A stretch of 11,663 nt of DNA from Bacteroidota bacterium (GTDB lineage: Bacteria > Bacteroidota > Bacteroidia > Bacteroidales > UBA4417): contig JAIFMH010000006.1 in NCBI GenBank assembly GCA_020048595.1, positions 1 through 11,663 of the forward strand. The letters are read 5' to 3'. A program made the position numbers and the translations under genes. This document shows positions 1-6,543 of this stretch, piece by piece. Numbering within the stretch: the first letter of the stretch is position 1; the number at the start of each line of letters is the position of its first letter. A model generated the notes under the pieces. The model did no database searches and was not told the DNA's origin. It saw nothing but the letters and a program-made list of their open reading frames with translations.

Positions 1-24
1 TGATTTGGGTGTCCCAGTGGCGAA

Positions 25-77
25 GTCAGGAAAAAGCAGTATTCAGGAAAACAAAAAAGGTACAAAGTTCAGAACCT
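25..77. repeat. Direct repeat copy 1 (half of the rplY terminator)
   Basis: This stretch matches 162-214 at a constant offset of 137 bases, with mismatches only at 29, 30, 37 and 45. It contains the left arm of the terminator hairpin found at 191-225 (GGTACAAAGTTCAGAACCT) but lacks the right arm, because the sequence changes at 78 just before the REP-like hairpins. I infer a local duplication, or a leftover of an insertion event, that copied the left half of a terminator. No coding role is visible. Confidence 0.75.
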
Positions 78-81
78 GCTA

Positions 82-130
82 AGCGGGATTTGTAATCCCG
101 CTCCAGGGAGTCAGGAATTTGCAATTCCTG
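82..130. repeat. Pair of REP-like palindromes (BIME-like unit)
   Basis: Two perfect hairpins stand side by side. The first is AGCGGGATT-TGT-AATCCCGCT at 82-102 (9-bp stem, 3-base loop). The second is CAGGAATT-TGC-AATTCCTG at 112-130 (8-bp stem, 3-base loop). They share the pattern G-rich arm, ATT, TG[TC], AAT, C-rich arm, so they look like two versions of one element. Small paired palindromes of this kind are typical of REP sequences, which are mobilised by IS200-like Y1 (RAYT) transposases. No transposase gene lies in the window, so the assignment rests on shape and similarity only. Neither hairpin has a convincing U-tract for termination. Confidence 0.55.
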
Positions 131-161
131 TTTTTACAAAATAATAAGTTGCTTTTACTTT

Positions 162-214
162 GTCATAAAAAAGAAGTATTCCGGAAAACAAAAAAGGTAC
201 AAAGTTCAGAACCT
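162..214. repeat. Direct repeat copy 2
   Basis: This is the second copy of the repeat at 25-77, 49 of 53 bases identical. Unlike copy 1, it is followed by the matching right arm, so it forms a complete hairpin and serves as the terminator described at 191-225. It is probably the ancestral copy. Confidence 0.7.
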
Positions 215-225
215 TGTACCTTTTT
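191..225 (-). terminator. Intrinsic terminator of the prs-rplY operon
   Basis: A 12-bp perfect stem, AAAAAGGTACAA paired with TTGTACCTTTTT, carries a further three inner pairs and a CAG loop. On the minus strand it is followed by a T-rich tract (TTTTT, then TGTTTT). It begins 20 bases beyond the rplY stop codon. Because both flanks are A/T runs it could also stop transcription arriving on the plus strand. Only the GGTACAA part contains G/C pairs, so strength is moderate. Confidence 0.75.
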
Positions 226-245
226 AAATGTAATATTAGACCGAT

Positions 246-818
246 TTATTTGCCGCCCGGTGTTGTTGGTTCAACGGCACGGGTCGAAGCAACTGATATA
301 ACCAGGTTGCTCATCACTTCAAGAACTTCGATATTAGGAATCTTAATATCACTTATTCTGAGGCTATCTTCAATTTCCATTTTCGAAATATTGATAACGA
401 TTTCTTCCGGCATATGCTCAGCAAGACCTTTAACTCTCATCTTGCGGAATTTTTTTACCAGTTTACCTCCACGCAATACTCCGGGTGAATTTCCTTCAAC
501 ACGGATAGGAAGGCTTACAATAATTGGTTTTCCGGCAGTTACCTGCAGAAAATCGGCATGTAAGGTTTTGTCCGATACCGGGTGATACTGAACATCCTGA
601 AGAGTTGCAGTGAATTTTTTGCCTTCGATGTCAAGGTCAATCAGGTAAGTGTAAGGAGTGAAAATGATGGTTTCAAGCACTTTTTCCTCGATTGCAAAAT
701 GAAGTTCTTCCTTACCACCGTAAATTACGCATGGCACCTTGCCACTGGCACGGTTCATTTTCGCATCTTTTTTCCCTACGTTCGCGCGAAGCGAACCGCT
801 CATAGATACTGTTTTCAT
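246..818 (-). CDS. rplY: 50S ribosomal protein L25 / general stress protein Ctc
   Basis: This 190-residue protein is the long (CTC/TL5) form of ribosomal protein L25, which binds 5S rRNA in the large subunit. The N-terminal L25 domain covers about residues 5-93, with the recognisable segment QDVQYHPVSDKTLHADF at 74-90. The C-terminal beta domain covers about 98-180 and includes LPIRVEGNSPGVLRGGKL at 103-120. A short Pro/Gly tail ends the protein. The start ATG has an A-rich leader and no Shine-Dalgarno sequence. It lies 25 bases after the prs stop codon, so the two are almost surely co-transcribed. The prs-ctc pairing is also known from Firmicutes. A terminator follows at 191-225. Identification is confident; a separate stress role is only implied by the family name. 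Confidence 0.95.
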   Translation of the reverse strand: MKTVSMSGSLRANVGKKDAKMNRASGKVPCVIYGGKEELHFAIEEKVLETIIFTPYTYLIDLDIEGKKFTATLQDVQYHPVSDKTLHADFLQVTAGKPIIVSLPIRVEGNSPGVLRGGKLVKKFRKMRVKGLAEHMPEEIVINISKMEIEDSLRISDIKIPNIEVLEVMSNLVISVASTRAVEPTTPGGK

Positions 819-843
819 TTGATTTGATGTTTAATTGTTATTA

Positions 844-1779
844 TTATTTGATGTTAAAAAGAGACGAAATGGATTCGTAATTGTGAGCCCGTTTGATAAC
901 GTCAGCCAGTAAAGTAGCTGTAGTAAGTACTTTTATCTTGGGATTCTCGTGTTTTAACGGAATAGTGTCAGTTACAATTACTTCGGTAAATGCTGAATTG
1001 ACAATACGGTCGAAAGCATCACCTGATAAAATAGGATGGGTGCAAAACCCACGTACACTCGAAGCACCGTTATCCAGCATAATCTGAGCCGCCTTGGATA
1101 TCGTGCCACCAGTATCGATAATATCGTCGAGTAACACTACATCTTTACCTGTTACATCCCCAATCAACGACATGGAATCAACCTGGTTAGCTTTCGAGCG
1201 TTGTTTGTAACAGATAACAAATCCTGTATTCAAAGCTTTCGCATAACTGGCTGCCCTGCGTGTTCCTCCTGTATCAGGCGATGCAAATACCAGGTTCGGA
1301 AGATTCAGTTTTTTGATATACGGTAAAAATATGGATGATGCATATAAATGATCGACAGGAACGTCGAAAAATCCCTGTATCTGATCCGCATGCAGATCGA
1401 TGGTTATCATCCGTTGTACTCCGGCAGCTGTAAGCAGATTTGCAATAAGCTTGGCCGAAATCGGAACGCGTGGCTTGTCTTTCCTGTCCTGGCGGGCAAA
1501 TCCGAAATAGGGTATTACAGCTGTAATTGTCCTTGCCGAAGCTCGTTTGGCAGCATCTACCATAAGCAAAAGCTCAAGTAGGTTTACTGCCGGGGGAAAT
1601 GTGGACTGAACAATGTAAACATCATTGCCCCGGAGATTCTCCTCAAATGAGATAGTAAATTCACCATCACTGAAAACAATAACCTGAACTTCCCCAAGTT
1701 TTGTTCCAAAGCTAAGCGCAATATTCTCGGCAAGGTATCGTGTAGCCCTGCCTGAAAAAATTTTTACCTCATGTGCCAT
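844..1779 (-). CDS. prs: Ribose-phosphate pyrophosphokinase (PRPP synthetase, class I)
   Basis: It makes 5-phosphoribosyl 1-diphosphate from ribose 5-phosphate and ATP, feeding purine, pyrimidine, histidine, tryptophan and NAD synthesis in the cytoplasm. With the start chosen here the protein has 311 residues, close to the family norm. Visible motifs are FARQDRKDKPRVPISAKL (ATP site, about 94-111), DLHADQIQGFFD with the metal-binding His (about 128-139), the flexible catalytic loop KQRSKAN (about 192-198), and the PRPP loop DDIIDTGGT (about 218-226). The open frame extends ten residues upstream to an ATG ending at 1809 (MPLDQKNPPD). I prefer the inner ATG because the family normally begins just before KIFSG and a -7-like box overlaps the outer start. 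The gene is divergent from the nuclease gene at 1980 and is followed by rplY. Confidence 0.95.
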   Translation of the reverse strand: MAHEVKIFSGRATRYLAENIALSFGTKLGEVQVIVFSDGEFTISFEENLRGNDVYIVQSTFPPAVNLLELLLMVDAAKRASARTITAVIPYFGFARQDRKDKPRVPISAKLIANLLTAAGVQRMITIDLHADQIQGFFDVPVDHLYASSIFLPYIKKLNLPNLVFASPDTGGTRRAASYAKALNTGFVICYKQRSKANQVDSMSLIGDVTGKDVVLLDDIIDTGGTISKAAQIMLDNGASSVRGFCTHPILSGDAFDRIVNSAFTEVIVTDTIPLKHENPKIKVLTTATLLADVIKRAHNYESISSLFNIK

Positions 1780-1806
1780 GTCCGGTGGATTTTTTTGATC
1801 GAGCGG

Positions 1807-1864
1807 CAAAGGTATGATTTTTTTGGTTTCTGCAAAGATAATTTAATGCTTCTTTATGTATAAA
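1807..1864 (-). promoter_or_regulatory. Candidate prs promoter region with two -7 boxes
   Basis: On the minus strand two perfect matches to the Bacteroidetes -7 consensus TAnnTTTG are visible. TATCTTTG lies at 1840-1833, preceded at 20 bases by a poor -33 (TTTA, 1864-1861). TACCTTTG lies at 1814-1807, preceded at 18 bases by TTTG (1836-1833). The second box would start transcription a few bases inside the longer prs reading frame, which would leave only the inner ATG at 1779 available. Boxes are seen directly; activity is inferred. Confidence 0.4.
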
Positions 1865-1928
1865 GTTGATTATTAGCAGTATAAATATTTATTGTCCGGA
1901 ATGTATTTAAATCATTTATAAAAATAGT

Positions 1929-1970
1929 ATTGGCTCGAATACTTTTGTAAAGTATCTTTGGGCTTTACAA
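1929..1970 (+). promoter_or_regulatory. Promoter with overlapping operator-like inverted repeats for the exonuclease/GIY-YIG gene
   Basis: A good Bacteroidetes-type promoter is present: ATTG at 1929-1932, 20 bases, then TATCTTTG at 1953-1960. The predicted transcript would start near 1966, only about a dozen bases before the GTG start codon, with no Shine-Dalgarno sequence. Two perfect inverted repeats surround the box. ATACTTT-TGT-AAAGTAT lies at 1939-1955. TTGTAAAG-N10-CTTTACAA lies at 1945-1970, with the whole -7 element in its spacer. A second TAnnTTTG match (TACTTTTG, 1940-1947) lacks a -33. The arrangement suggests a repressor operator over the promoter; no regulator is identified. Confidence 0.6.
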
Positions 1971-1979
1971 TACTGAATT

Positions 1980-3326
1980 GTGTACGCAATAATTGATATC
2001 GAAACCACCGGCGGCAATGCAAGCCGGGAACGGATTACGGAAATAGCCATATATATTCACGACGGGCAAAAGGTTGTGAATGAATATTCCACACTTATTA
2101 ATCCTGAATGCAAAGTGCCTCCTTTCGTTGCCCGTCTGACAGGTATTTCTGACGAAATGCTTGTGAATGCACCTAAGTTTTTCGAAGTTGCGCGAGAAAT
2201 AGTTGAAATTACAGAAGGCTGCACTTTTGTAGCTCATAATGCTCCCTTTGATTATAGTTTTGTAAAACAGGAATTTCTGAACCTGGGTTATAAATACAAA
2301 AGACCTGTATTATGTACTGTTAAGATGTCGCGTAAGTTACTGCCCGGATATGCTTCTTACAGCCTGGGAAATCTTTGTAACAGTTTAGGCATTCAGATAA
2401 CTTCGCGCCACCGTGCTTCAGGCGATGCTTTAGCCACAGTAAAGCTTTTTGAGCGTTTACTGAGTGTTGATCCAACCCTGAGCCAAATCCCGACTGATGG
2501 ACTTCATCCTACTCTGGATCGTTCCATCTTCAGCAGATTGCCGACAACTGCAGGTGTTTATTACTTTCACGACGAGAAAGGAAAATTGCTTTATATCGGG
2601 AAAAGTAAAAATATACATTCCAGGGTTTTGTCGCATTTTCAAAACAGCACTACCAGCAAAGCCATCGAAATGCGTTCGAATACAGCAAGCATCAGTTTCG
2701 AAGAAACCGGTAGCGAGTTGATTGCCCTGTTGCTTGAATCGGACGAAATAAAGAAACACAAACCATTACACAACAGGCTTCAGCGTCGTACACTATATAA
2801 ATATGGATTGTATTCGCTGTTTCTTCAATCAGGATATCATGTTATCCAGATTGAAAAGATAAAATCAACAGGCAGACCGCATACTGTTTTTGCATCCTTT
2901 GACGAAGCATTGGTATTGGTTCACGAAATTGTTGCAAAATACAATCTCTGCCAGAAGTTATGCGGATTGTATCAGAACCATGGAGCTTGTTTTCAGCATT
3001 CCATTGGTCAGTGTAGCGGAGCCTGCATTGGCGTTGAGCCGGCAAATGTATATAACCTTAGGGTTGAAGCAGCATTAAAAGAATTTCGCCACAAATGGAC
3101 CGACATGGCAATTATTGACCATGGACGTAATGAAGATGAAGTATCGGTGGTGCTGATTGAAAACAATGTTTTTGCCGGTTTTGGTTGGATGTCCAAAGAA
3201 AACAGCTTTAATGATCCTTCCCGGATAAAGGATTGCATAAAGCCATATAGCGATAACCGCGATGTGCAACAGATCATCAAAGGATTTCTGAATACTGGGA
3301 AAGCATTGAAAATTATCCGATTCTAA
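1980..3326 (+). CDS. DnaQ-type 3'-5' exonuclease fused to a UvrC-like GIY-YIG nuclease module
   Basis: This 448-residue protein has two nuclease domains. Residues 1-160 are a DEDDh exonuclease of the DnaQ/polymerase III epsilon family. The metal ligands are visible as IDIETTGG (D6, E8), HNAPFDYSF (D91) and HRASGDA (H144, D149). Residues about 188-266 are a GIY-YIG domain as in UvrC and Cho: AGVYYF (191-196), LLYIGKS (203-209), R215, and LLLESDEIKKHKPLHN with the catalytic Glu at 253. A cysteine cluster follows (C324, C328, C337, C345, C349), whose last three match UvrC spacing (x7, x3), so an iron-sulphur cluster is plausible. UvrB-binding, RNase H-like and HhH parts of UvrC are missing. The start is GTG, because an in-frame stop lies two codons upstream and the second residue already begins the exonuclease fold. 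A DNA-repair role, perhaps incision followed by trimming, is inferred. The gene stands alone. Confidence 0.9.
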   Translation: MYAIIDIETTGGNASRERITEIAIYIHDGQKVVNEYSTLINPECKVPPFVARLTGISDEMLVNAPKFFEVAREIVEITEGCTFVAHNAPFDYSFVKQEFLNLGYKYKRPVLCTVKMSRKLLPGYASYSLGNLCNSLGIQITSRHRASGDALATVKLFERLLSVDPTLSQIPTDGLHPTLDRSIFSRLPTTAGVYYFHDEKGKLLYIGKSKNIHSRVLSHFQNSTTSKAIEMRSNTASISFEETGSELIALLLESDEIKKHKPLHNRLQRRTLYKYGLYSLFLQSGYHVIQIEKIKSTGRPHTVFASFDEALVLVHEIVAKYNLCQKLCGLYQNHGACFQHSIGQCSGACIGVEPANVYNLRVEAALKEFRHKWTDMAIIDHGRNEDEVSVVLIENNVFAGFGWMSKENSFNDPSRIKDCIKPYSDNRDVQQIIKGFLNTGKALKIIRF

Positions 3327-3664
3327 AACGGACATATTTTCCCTTTTTGGAACACACTTTCTTTTTTACTGAATCAAATAACTGGTCTCAGGTAATATTA
3401 ACAGATTTATAACATTTTATATCTCGCTGCTAATCTGCCTGTTAACAAAACATGGCATAATTAACATGTTTTCCTCTTTAGTTTTTCCGGCATCACCTGC
3501 TTTTTAGCATGATTTTTATTCAATGTTAAGGGAATCAGTTGTTGATTAGTAACAATAAAATATTTCTTTTGGCAAAGGGGAACACAGTGAAATGCTGTGA
3601 ATTGAAAAAAGCGGGTGGAAACTCCCGCTATTTTTTTGCTTTCTGATTTCAGTATAAGCAATCA
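3327..3664. other. Convergent intergenic spacer (338 bases)
   Basis: No gene is supported here. The spacer separates the converging nuclease gene and adk. It holds the bidirectional terminator at 3605-3637 and a perfect inverted repeat AAAACATG-N10-CATGTTTT at 3447-3472. The latter is AT-rich and followed by only a short T run, so it could be a weak terminator for the nuclease gene or a protein-binding site. TGTTAACA at 3440-3447 is a short palindrome next to it. Nothing else stands out. Confidence 0.6.
3605..3637. terminator. Bidirectional intrinsic terminator between the nuclease gene and adk
   Basis: The stem AGCGGG (3610-3615) pairs with CCCGCT (3624-3629) around an 8-base loop. It is preceded by a run of six A (3605-3610) and followed by a run of seven T (3631-3637), so it can act on both strands. 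It lies 28 bases past the adk stop on the minus strand and about 280 bases past the nuclease stop on the plus strand, so adk is its main client. Confidence 0.8.
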
Positions 3665-4834
3665 TTACCGCATATGCTTAAATCCGTTTTCTATAGAGGC
3701 TGAAATGCGCGTAAATACTTCATCAAAACTTCCCAGACCGTCTATTTTAATAACTCCATGCAATTGATTGTATTTTTCAATTACCGGAACTGTTTTGGTT
3801 TCGTGTTCCTGCAACCGCTTCACAATTTTAGCTGTGCTGTTATCATAAGGCATGCAATTAGCGGTTTTGCTTCTTTCATCAAGCCGGCTGATAAGTTCCA
3901 GGGTAGGAACTTCGATCTCTATAATTTTTGAAATAGATGATCCATATTTCTTCAGCAAGCCATCCAGGATATAGGATTGTACCAAAGTTCGCGGAAAGCC
4001 TTTAAATATAAAACCTTTAACACCTTTGGAGTTTGCCAGTTTTTTTTCGATAAGCTGAACCACGATTTCATCGGGCACAAGCTGACCATTTTCGTAGAGA
4101 TCTGTGATTTTGCGGCCCGTTTCCGAATTGGATGCAATTTCCTGCTCAAGCATGGCTCCTGTAGCCACATATTCAAGACCGAATTCCTTCGCAAGCGCTT
4201 TCCCCTGTGAACCGCGACCTGAGCCCGGATATCCGAAGAGAACTATGTTAAACAGGCTTTTACTCAGTTCATGATTGATGATTTTTGTGATCGCCAGGTT
4301 TACATTTTCAATATTGTCGATCCCGTTCACCTCTATATATATGCCTTTATCCCTGTAAAACTGCAGTACAGGCAATGTCTTCTCATTATATTCCTTCAGC
4401 CGGTTGCGGATAACCTTTTCGTTGTCGTCGCTCCGTCCCGAAGTTTTACCTCTGTTCAGGAGTCGGGCTACCGATTCTTCTTCCGGAACGGCCAGACTTA
4501 TCAGGCAATTTAAAGAAGTATTCAGTTTCAGCATCAATCCTTCGAGGATATAAGCCTGAATATAGGTTCGTGGAAATCCGTCGAACAGGAAACCATTGGA
4601 ATCAGGATTATCAGTGATTGTTTTTTCAATGATCTGAACAATAATTTCATCACTCACCAAACCGCCCGAGGCAATACTGCTTTGCGCTTCCAACCCCAGC
4701 CTTGACTTTTCTGCAATCTCCTTTCGTAAAAGATCACCAGTGGAAATATAAAACAAGTTGTATTTACTGATAAGGAATTCCGACTGTGTTCCCTTTCCTG
4801 CGCCCGGAGGGCCAAATAACGCTATATTCAACAT
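3665..4834 (-). CDS. adk: Tandem adenylate kinase: active N-terminal domain, degenerate C-terminal domain
   Basis: At 389 residues it is twice the usual adenylate kinase length. Domain 1 (about 1-190) is canonical: P-loop GPPGAGKGTQ (8-17, K14), STGD with R37, FDGFPRT (84-90, R89), and lid arginines R124, R128, R134 with GRSDD. It should convert AMP and ATP into two ADP. Domain 2 (about 195-385) aligns along its whole length with GYPGSGRGSQ, ATGAML, VPDEI and GFPRT. However, the P-loop Lys is Arg207, the STGD Asp is Ala, the Asp of DGFPR is Lys278, and the GRxDD lid motif is replaced around 326-332. I infer that domain 2 is catalytically dead or greatly altered and serves as a structural or regulatory partner. 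The frame is uninterrupted. The ATG begins directly before the first beta strand. It follows ferritin on the same strand after a terminator and ends at a strong terminator. Confidence 0.9.
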   Translation of the reverse strand: MLNIALFGPPGAGKGTQSEFLISKYNLFYISTGDLLRKEIAEKSRLGLEAQSSIASGGLVSDEIIVQIIEKTITDNPDSNGFLFDGFPRTYIQAYILEGLMLKLNTSLNCLISLAVPEEESVARLLNRGKTSGRSDDNEKVIRNRLKEYNEKTLPVLQFYRDKGIYIEVNGIDNIENVNLAITKIINHELSKSLFNIVLFGYPGSGRGSQGKALAKEFGLEYVATGAMLEQEIASNSETGRKITDLYENGQLVPDEIVVQLIEKKLANSKGVKGFIFKGFPRTLVQSYILDGLLKKYGSSISKIIEIEVPTLELISRLDERSKTANCMPYDNSTAKIVKRLQEHETKTVPVIEKYNQLHGVIKIDGLGSFDEVFTRISASIENGFKHMR

Positions 4835-4909
4835 AAAGACCTGGTTAAATAATATGGTTATGTATTGATACCGGATTTAGAATATCTCAGTTATCAAAAA
4901 AACATTACC

Positions 4910-4939
4910 CAAAACTACAAAAAAAAGCCGCCCTACAAA
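4910..4939 (-). promoter_or_regulatory. Candidate adk promoter overlapping the ferritin terminator
   Basis: On the minus strand, TTTG (4939-4936), 18 bases, then TAGTTTTG (4917-4910) resembles the Bacteroidetes -33/-7 pair with a slightly short spacer. It lies about 75 bases before the adk ATG, in the loop and tail of the ferritin terminator. The T-rich context makes chance matches likely, so this is tentative. Confidence 0.35.
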
Positions 4940-4949
4940 GAAGCGGCTT
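4919..4949 (-). terminator. Intrinsic terminator after ferritin
   Basis: Read on the minus strand, AAGCCGC (4949-4943) pairs with GCGGCTT (4931-4925) around an 11-base loop, and the stem runs straight into a stretch of eight T ending at 4919. It begins 21 bases after the ferritin stop. This is the clearest terminator in the window and implies that adk is mostly expressed from its own promoter. Confidence 0.88.
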
Positions 4950-4969
4950 AAATAATAATTTTATCGGGG

Positions 4970-5491
4970 TTATTCGGTTACCAGCGGTGCTACTACTTTA
5001 GCAGCAGCCAGTGCTGAAAGTTCTTTATCGATATGGAACAAACTTCCCGCTCCGTTACCTGCCAGTTTCATTTTATCCAGAATGCCATGCATGGTACTTT
5101 CTTCTTCAATCTGCTCATTAATAAACCATTGAAGGTAGCTTCCTGTTGTATAATCTTTACTATTCAGTGCCACTTCGTACAAATCGTTAATTGATGCGGT
5201 AATAAATTCTTCGTGAATCATTACTTTTTCAAAAACATCCAGTAATGATTTGTATTCTTGTGTAGGATTATCCAGAGCTAGTAACTTACTATATCCATTC
5301 CTGTCGTTCAGATAATGCACAAACTTAAGCTGGTGCATACGCTCTTCGTCTGTTTGCTTGTAAAGAAATGCTGCAGCGCCCGGATATCCGTTTACCTGGC
5401 ACCATGATGCCATAGATAAATATAACCTTGAAGAATGTTCTTCATTCTTAATTTGGTTGATAATTGCTTTTTCGACTGCTTCTTTTATCAT
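4970..5491 (-). CDS. ftnA: Non-haem ferritin (FtnA type)
   Basis: A 173-residue iron-storage ferritin, expected to form a 24-subunit cytoplasmic shell that oxidises Fe(II) and stores it as a mineral. The four-helix bundle and short fifth helix are complete. Ferroxidase ligands fall at the same numbers as in E. coli FtnA: E17, E50, H53, E94, Q127 and E130, with the third-site residues E49, E126 and E129 also present. Tyr24 is kept. No haem-binding methionine of the bacterioferritin kind is evident, and the length is far too short for a Dps fusion. It sits 107 bases downstream of atpG on the same strand. No convincing TAnnTTTG box was found in that gap, so it may be read partly from the ATP synthase operon. 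A strong terminator follows it. Confidence 0.95.
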   Translation of the reverse strand: MIKEAVEKAIINQIKNEEHSSRLYLSMASWCQVNGYPGAAAFLYKQTDEERMHQLKFVHYLNDRNGYSKLLALDNPTQEYKSLLDVFEKVMIHEEFITASINDLYEVALNSKDYTTGSYLQWFINEQIEEESTMHGILDKMKLAGNGAGSLFHIDKELSALAAAKVVAPLVTE

Positions 5492-5598
5492 GACTTTGTG
5501 TTTTTAATTAGGTTTACCTTTTCATTATAGAGACAAGGCGAAGGGCGATCGGACGAGAGGCGAAGTACGTATTTTCGCAACAGCCCATTTATTTGTTC

Positions 5599-6486
5599 TT
5601 ACTGGTTTTTGAGAGCTTCGGCACCACTTACGATCTCCAGAATTTCCTTGGTAATTGCTGCCTGCCGGGCTTTATTATAGGCGAGGTTGAGTTCCTTGAT
5701 AAGATCGCCGGCATTATCAGTGGCCTGATGCATGGCCGTCATTCGTGCTCCATGTTCGGAGGCATATGAGTCGAGTACTGCTTTGTAAAACTGTATTTTA
5801 AGCGACCTTGGAATTAACTCCTCTACAATTTCCTCCTTTGAAGGTAAAAAGATATAGTCAGTATTACTTTTCGAAACAACAGCCGTCTGAGCCGGGACTT
5901 CAACCGGGAGCAACTGTTCAACAGTTACACGCTGAACAACAGCATTCTTAAACTGGTTATAAACAATATCAATCCTGTCGAATTTCTTATCTGCAAAGGC
6001 TGACATAACTGATAACGCAATTACAGATACGTTTTCGTAAGTAAGGCTATCAAATACAGCGTCATGAGAGGAAATTACATTGTAACCGCGTTTGCTGAAG
6101 AACTCGGTCCCTTTACGTCCGATTGTGAGCACACTTACATTACCGGCTTTAAATTGCGAAGCGTAATCAACCTGCATTCTTTGAGTTGCCGTGCGTAAAA
6201 TATTTGTGTTAAAACCTCCGCAAAGCCCGCGGTTTGAAGTAAGCACAACGATAAGTACCTTTTCGGGATTACGTTGCGCTGAATATAAATTACCATCACC
6301 CGAATCGAGACTGGCACTCAGGTTTTGCAGAATATCCTTCAGCTTGGCTGCATAAGGACGCATTTTCAGAATTGCGTTCTGCGCCCTGCGTAACTTCGAC
6401 GCTGCCACCATTTTCATGGCGCTGGTGATCTGCTGTGTCGATTTTACCGAAGCGATCCTTATTCTGACTTCCTTTAAATTCGGCAT
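5599..6486 (-). CDS. atpG: F-type ATP synthase gamma subunit
   Basis: This 295-residue protein is the central shaft of F1, turning inside the alpha/beta hexamer and coupling proton flow to catalysis. The N-terminal coiled-coil helix is recognisable as KSTQQITSAMKMVAASKLRR (15-34). The Rossmann-like middle domain contains TSNRGLCGGFN (83-93), a family signature. The C-terminal helix has MTAMHQATDNAGDLI and LAYNKARQAAITKEILEI. The length is normal. It is the last atp gene here, 57 bases after atpA. No atpD follows, unlike the common gamma-beta-epsilon order; ferritin comes next instead. The leader contains a small hairpin (ATGCC/GGCAT at 6522-6537) of uncertain meaning. Confidence 0.97.
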   Translation of the reverse strand: MPNLKEVRIRIASVKSTQQITSAMKMVAASKLRRAQNAILKMRPYAAKLKDILQNLSASLDSGDGNLYSAQRNPEKVLIVVLTSNRGLCGGFNTNILRTATQRMQVDYASQFKAGNVSVLTIGRKGTEFFSKRGYNVISSHDAVFDSLTYENVSVIALSVMSAFADKKFDRIDIVYNQFKNAVVQRVTVEQLLPVEVPAQTAVVSKSNTDYIFLPSKEEIVEELIPRSLKIQFYKAVLDSYASEHGARMTAMHQATDNAGDLIKELNLAYNKARQAAITKEILEIVSGAEALKNQ

Positions 6487-6543
6487 AGAATTAAATTAAT
6501 CACTGATTGCTGTTTTCGTTCATGCCTGTACTGGCATTTATAT

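Noticed and set aside
246..818. Long opposite-strand open frames over rplY and other genes
   Set aside because: They overlap well-supported genes antisense, lack homology to any family I recognise, and arise from codon bias of the real genes.
3461..3661. 66-codon open frame on the minus strand between the nuclease gene and adk
   Set aside because: It covers the bidirectional terminator, has no recognisable domain or leader, and its composition resembles translated AT-rich spacer.
5524..5529. TATAAT on the minus strand upstream of ferritin, like a sigma-70 -10 box
   Set aside because: No TTGACA-like partner 16-18 bases away, and Bacteroidetes use a different promoter consensus.
5536..5565. 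AGGCGAAG repeated twice in the atpG-ferritin gap, plus a GCGAA/TTCGC stem beside it
   Set aside because: Short, GC-biased and without a T run; not convincing as a terminator or operator.
6522..6537. ATGCC/GGCAT hairpin between atpA and atpG
   Set aside because: Only a 5-bp stem; expected by chance in a window of this size.
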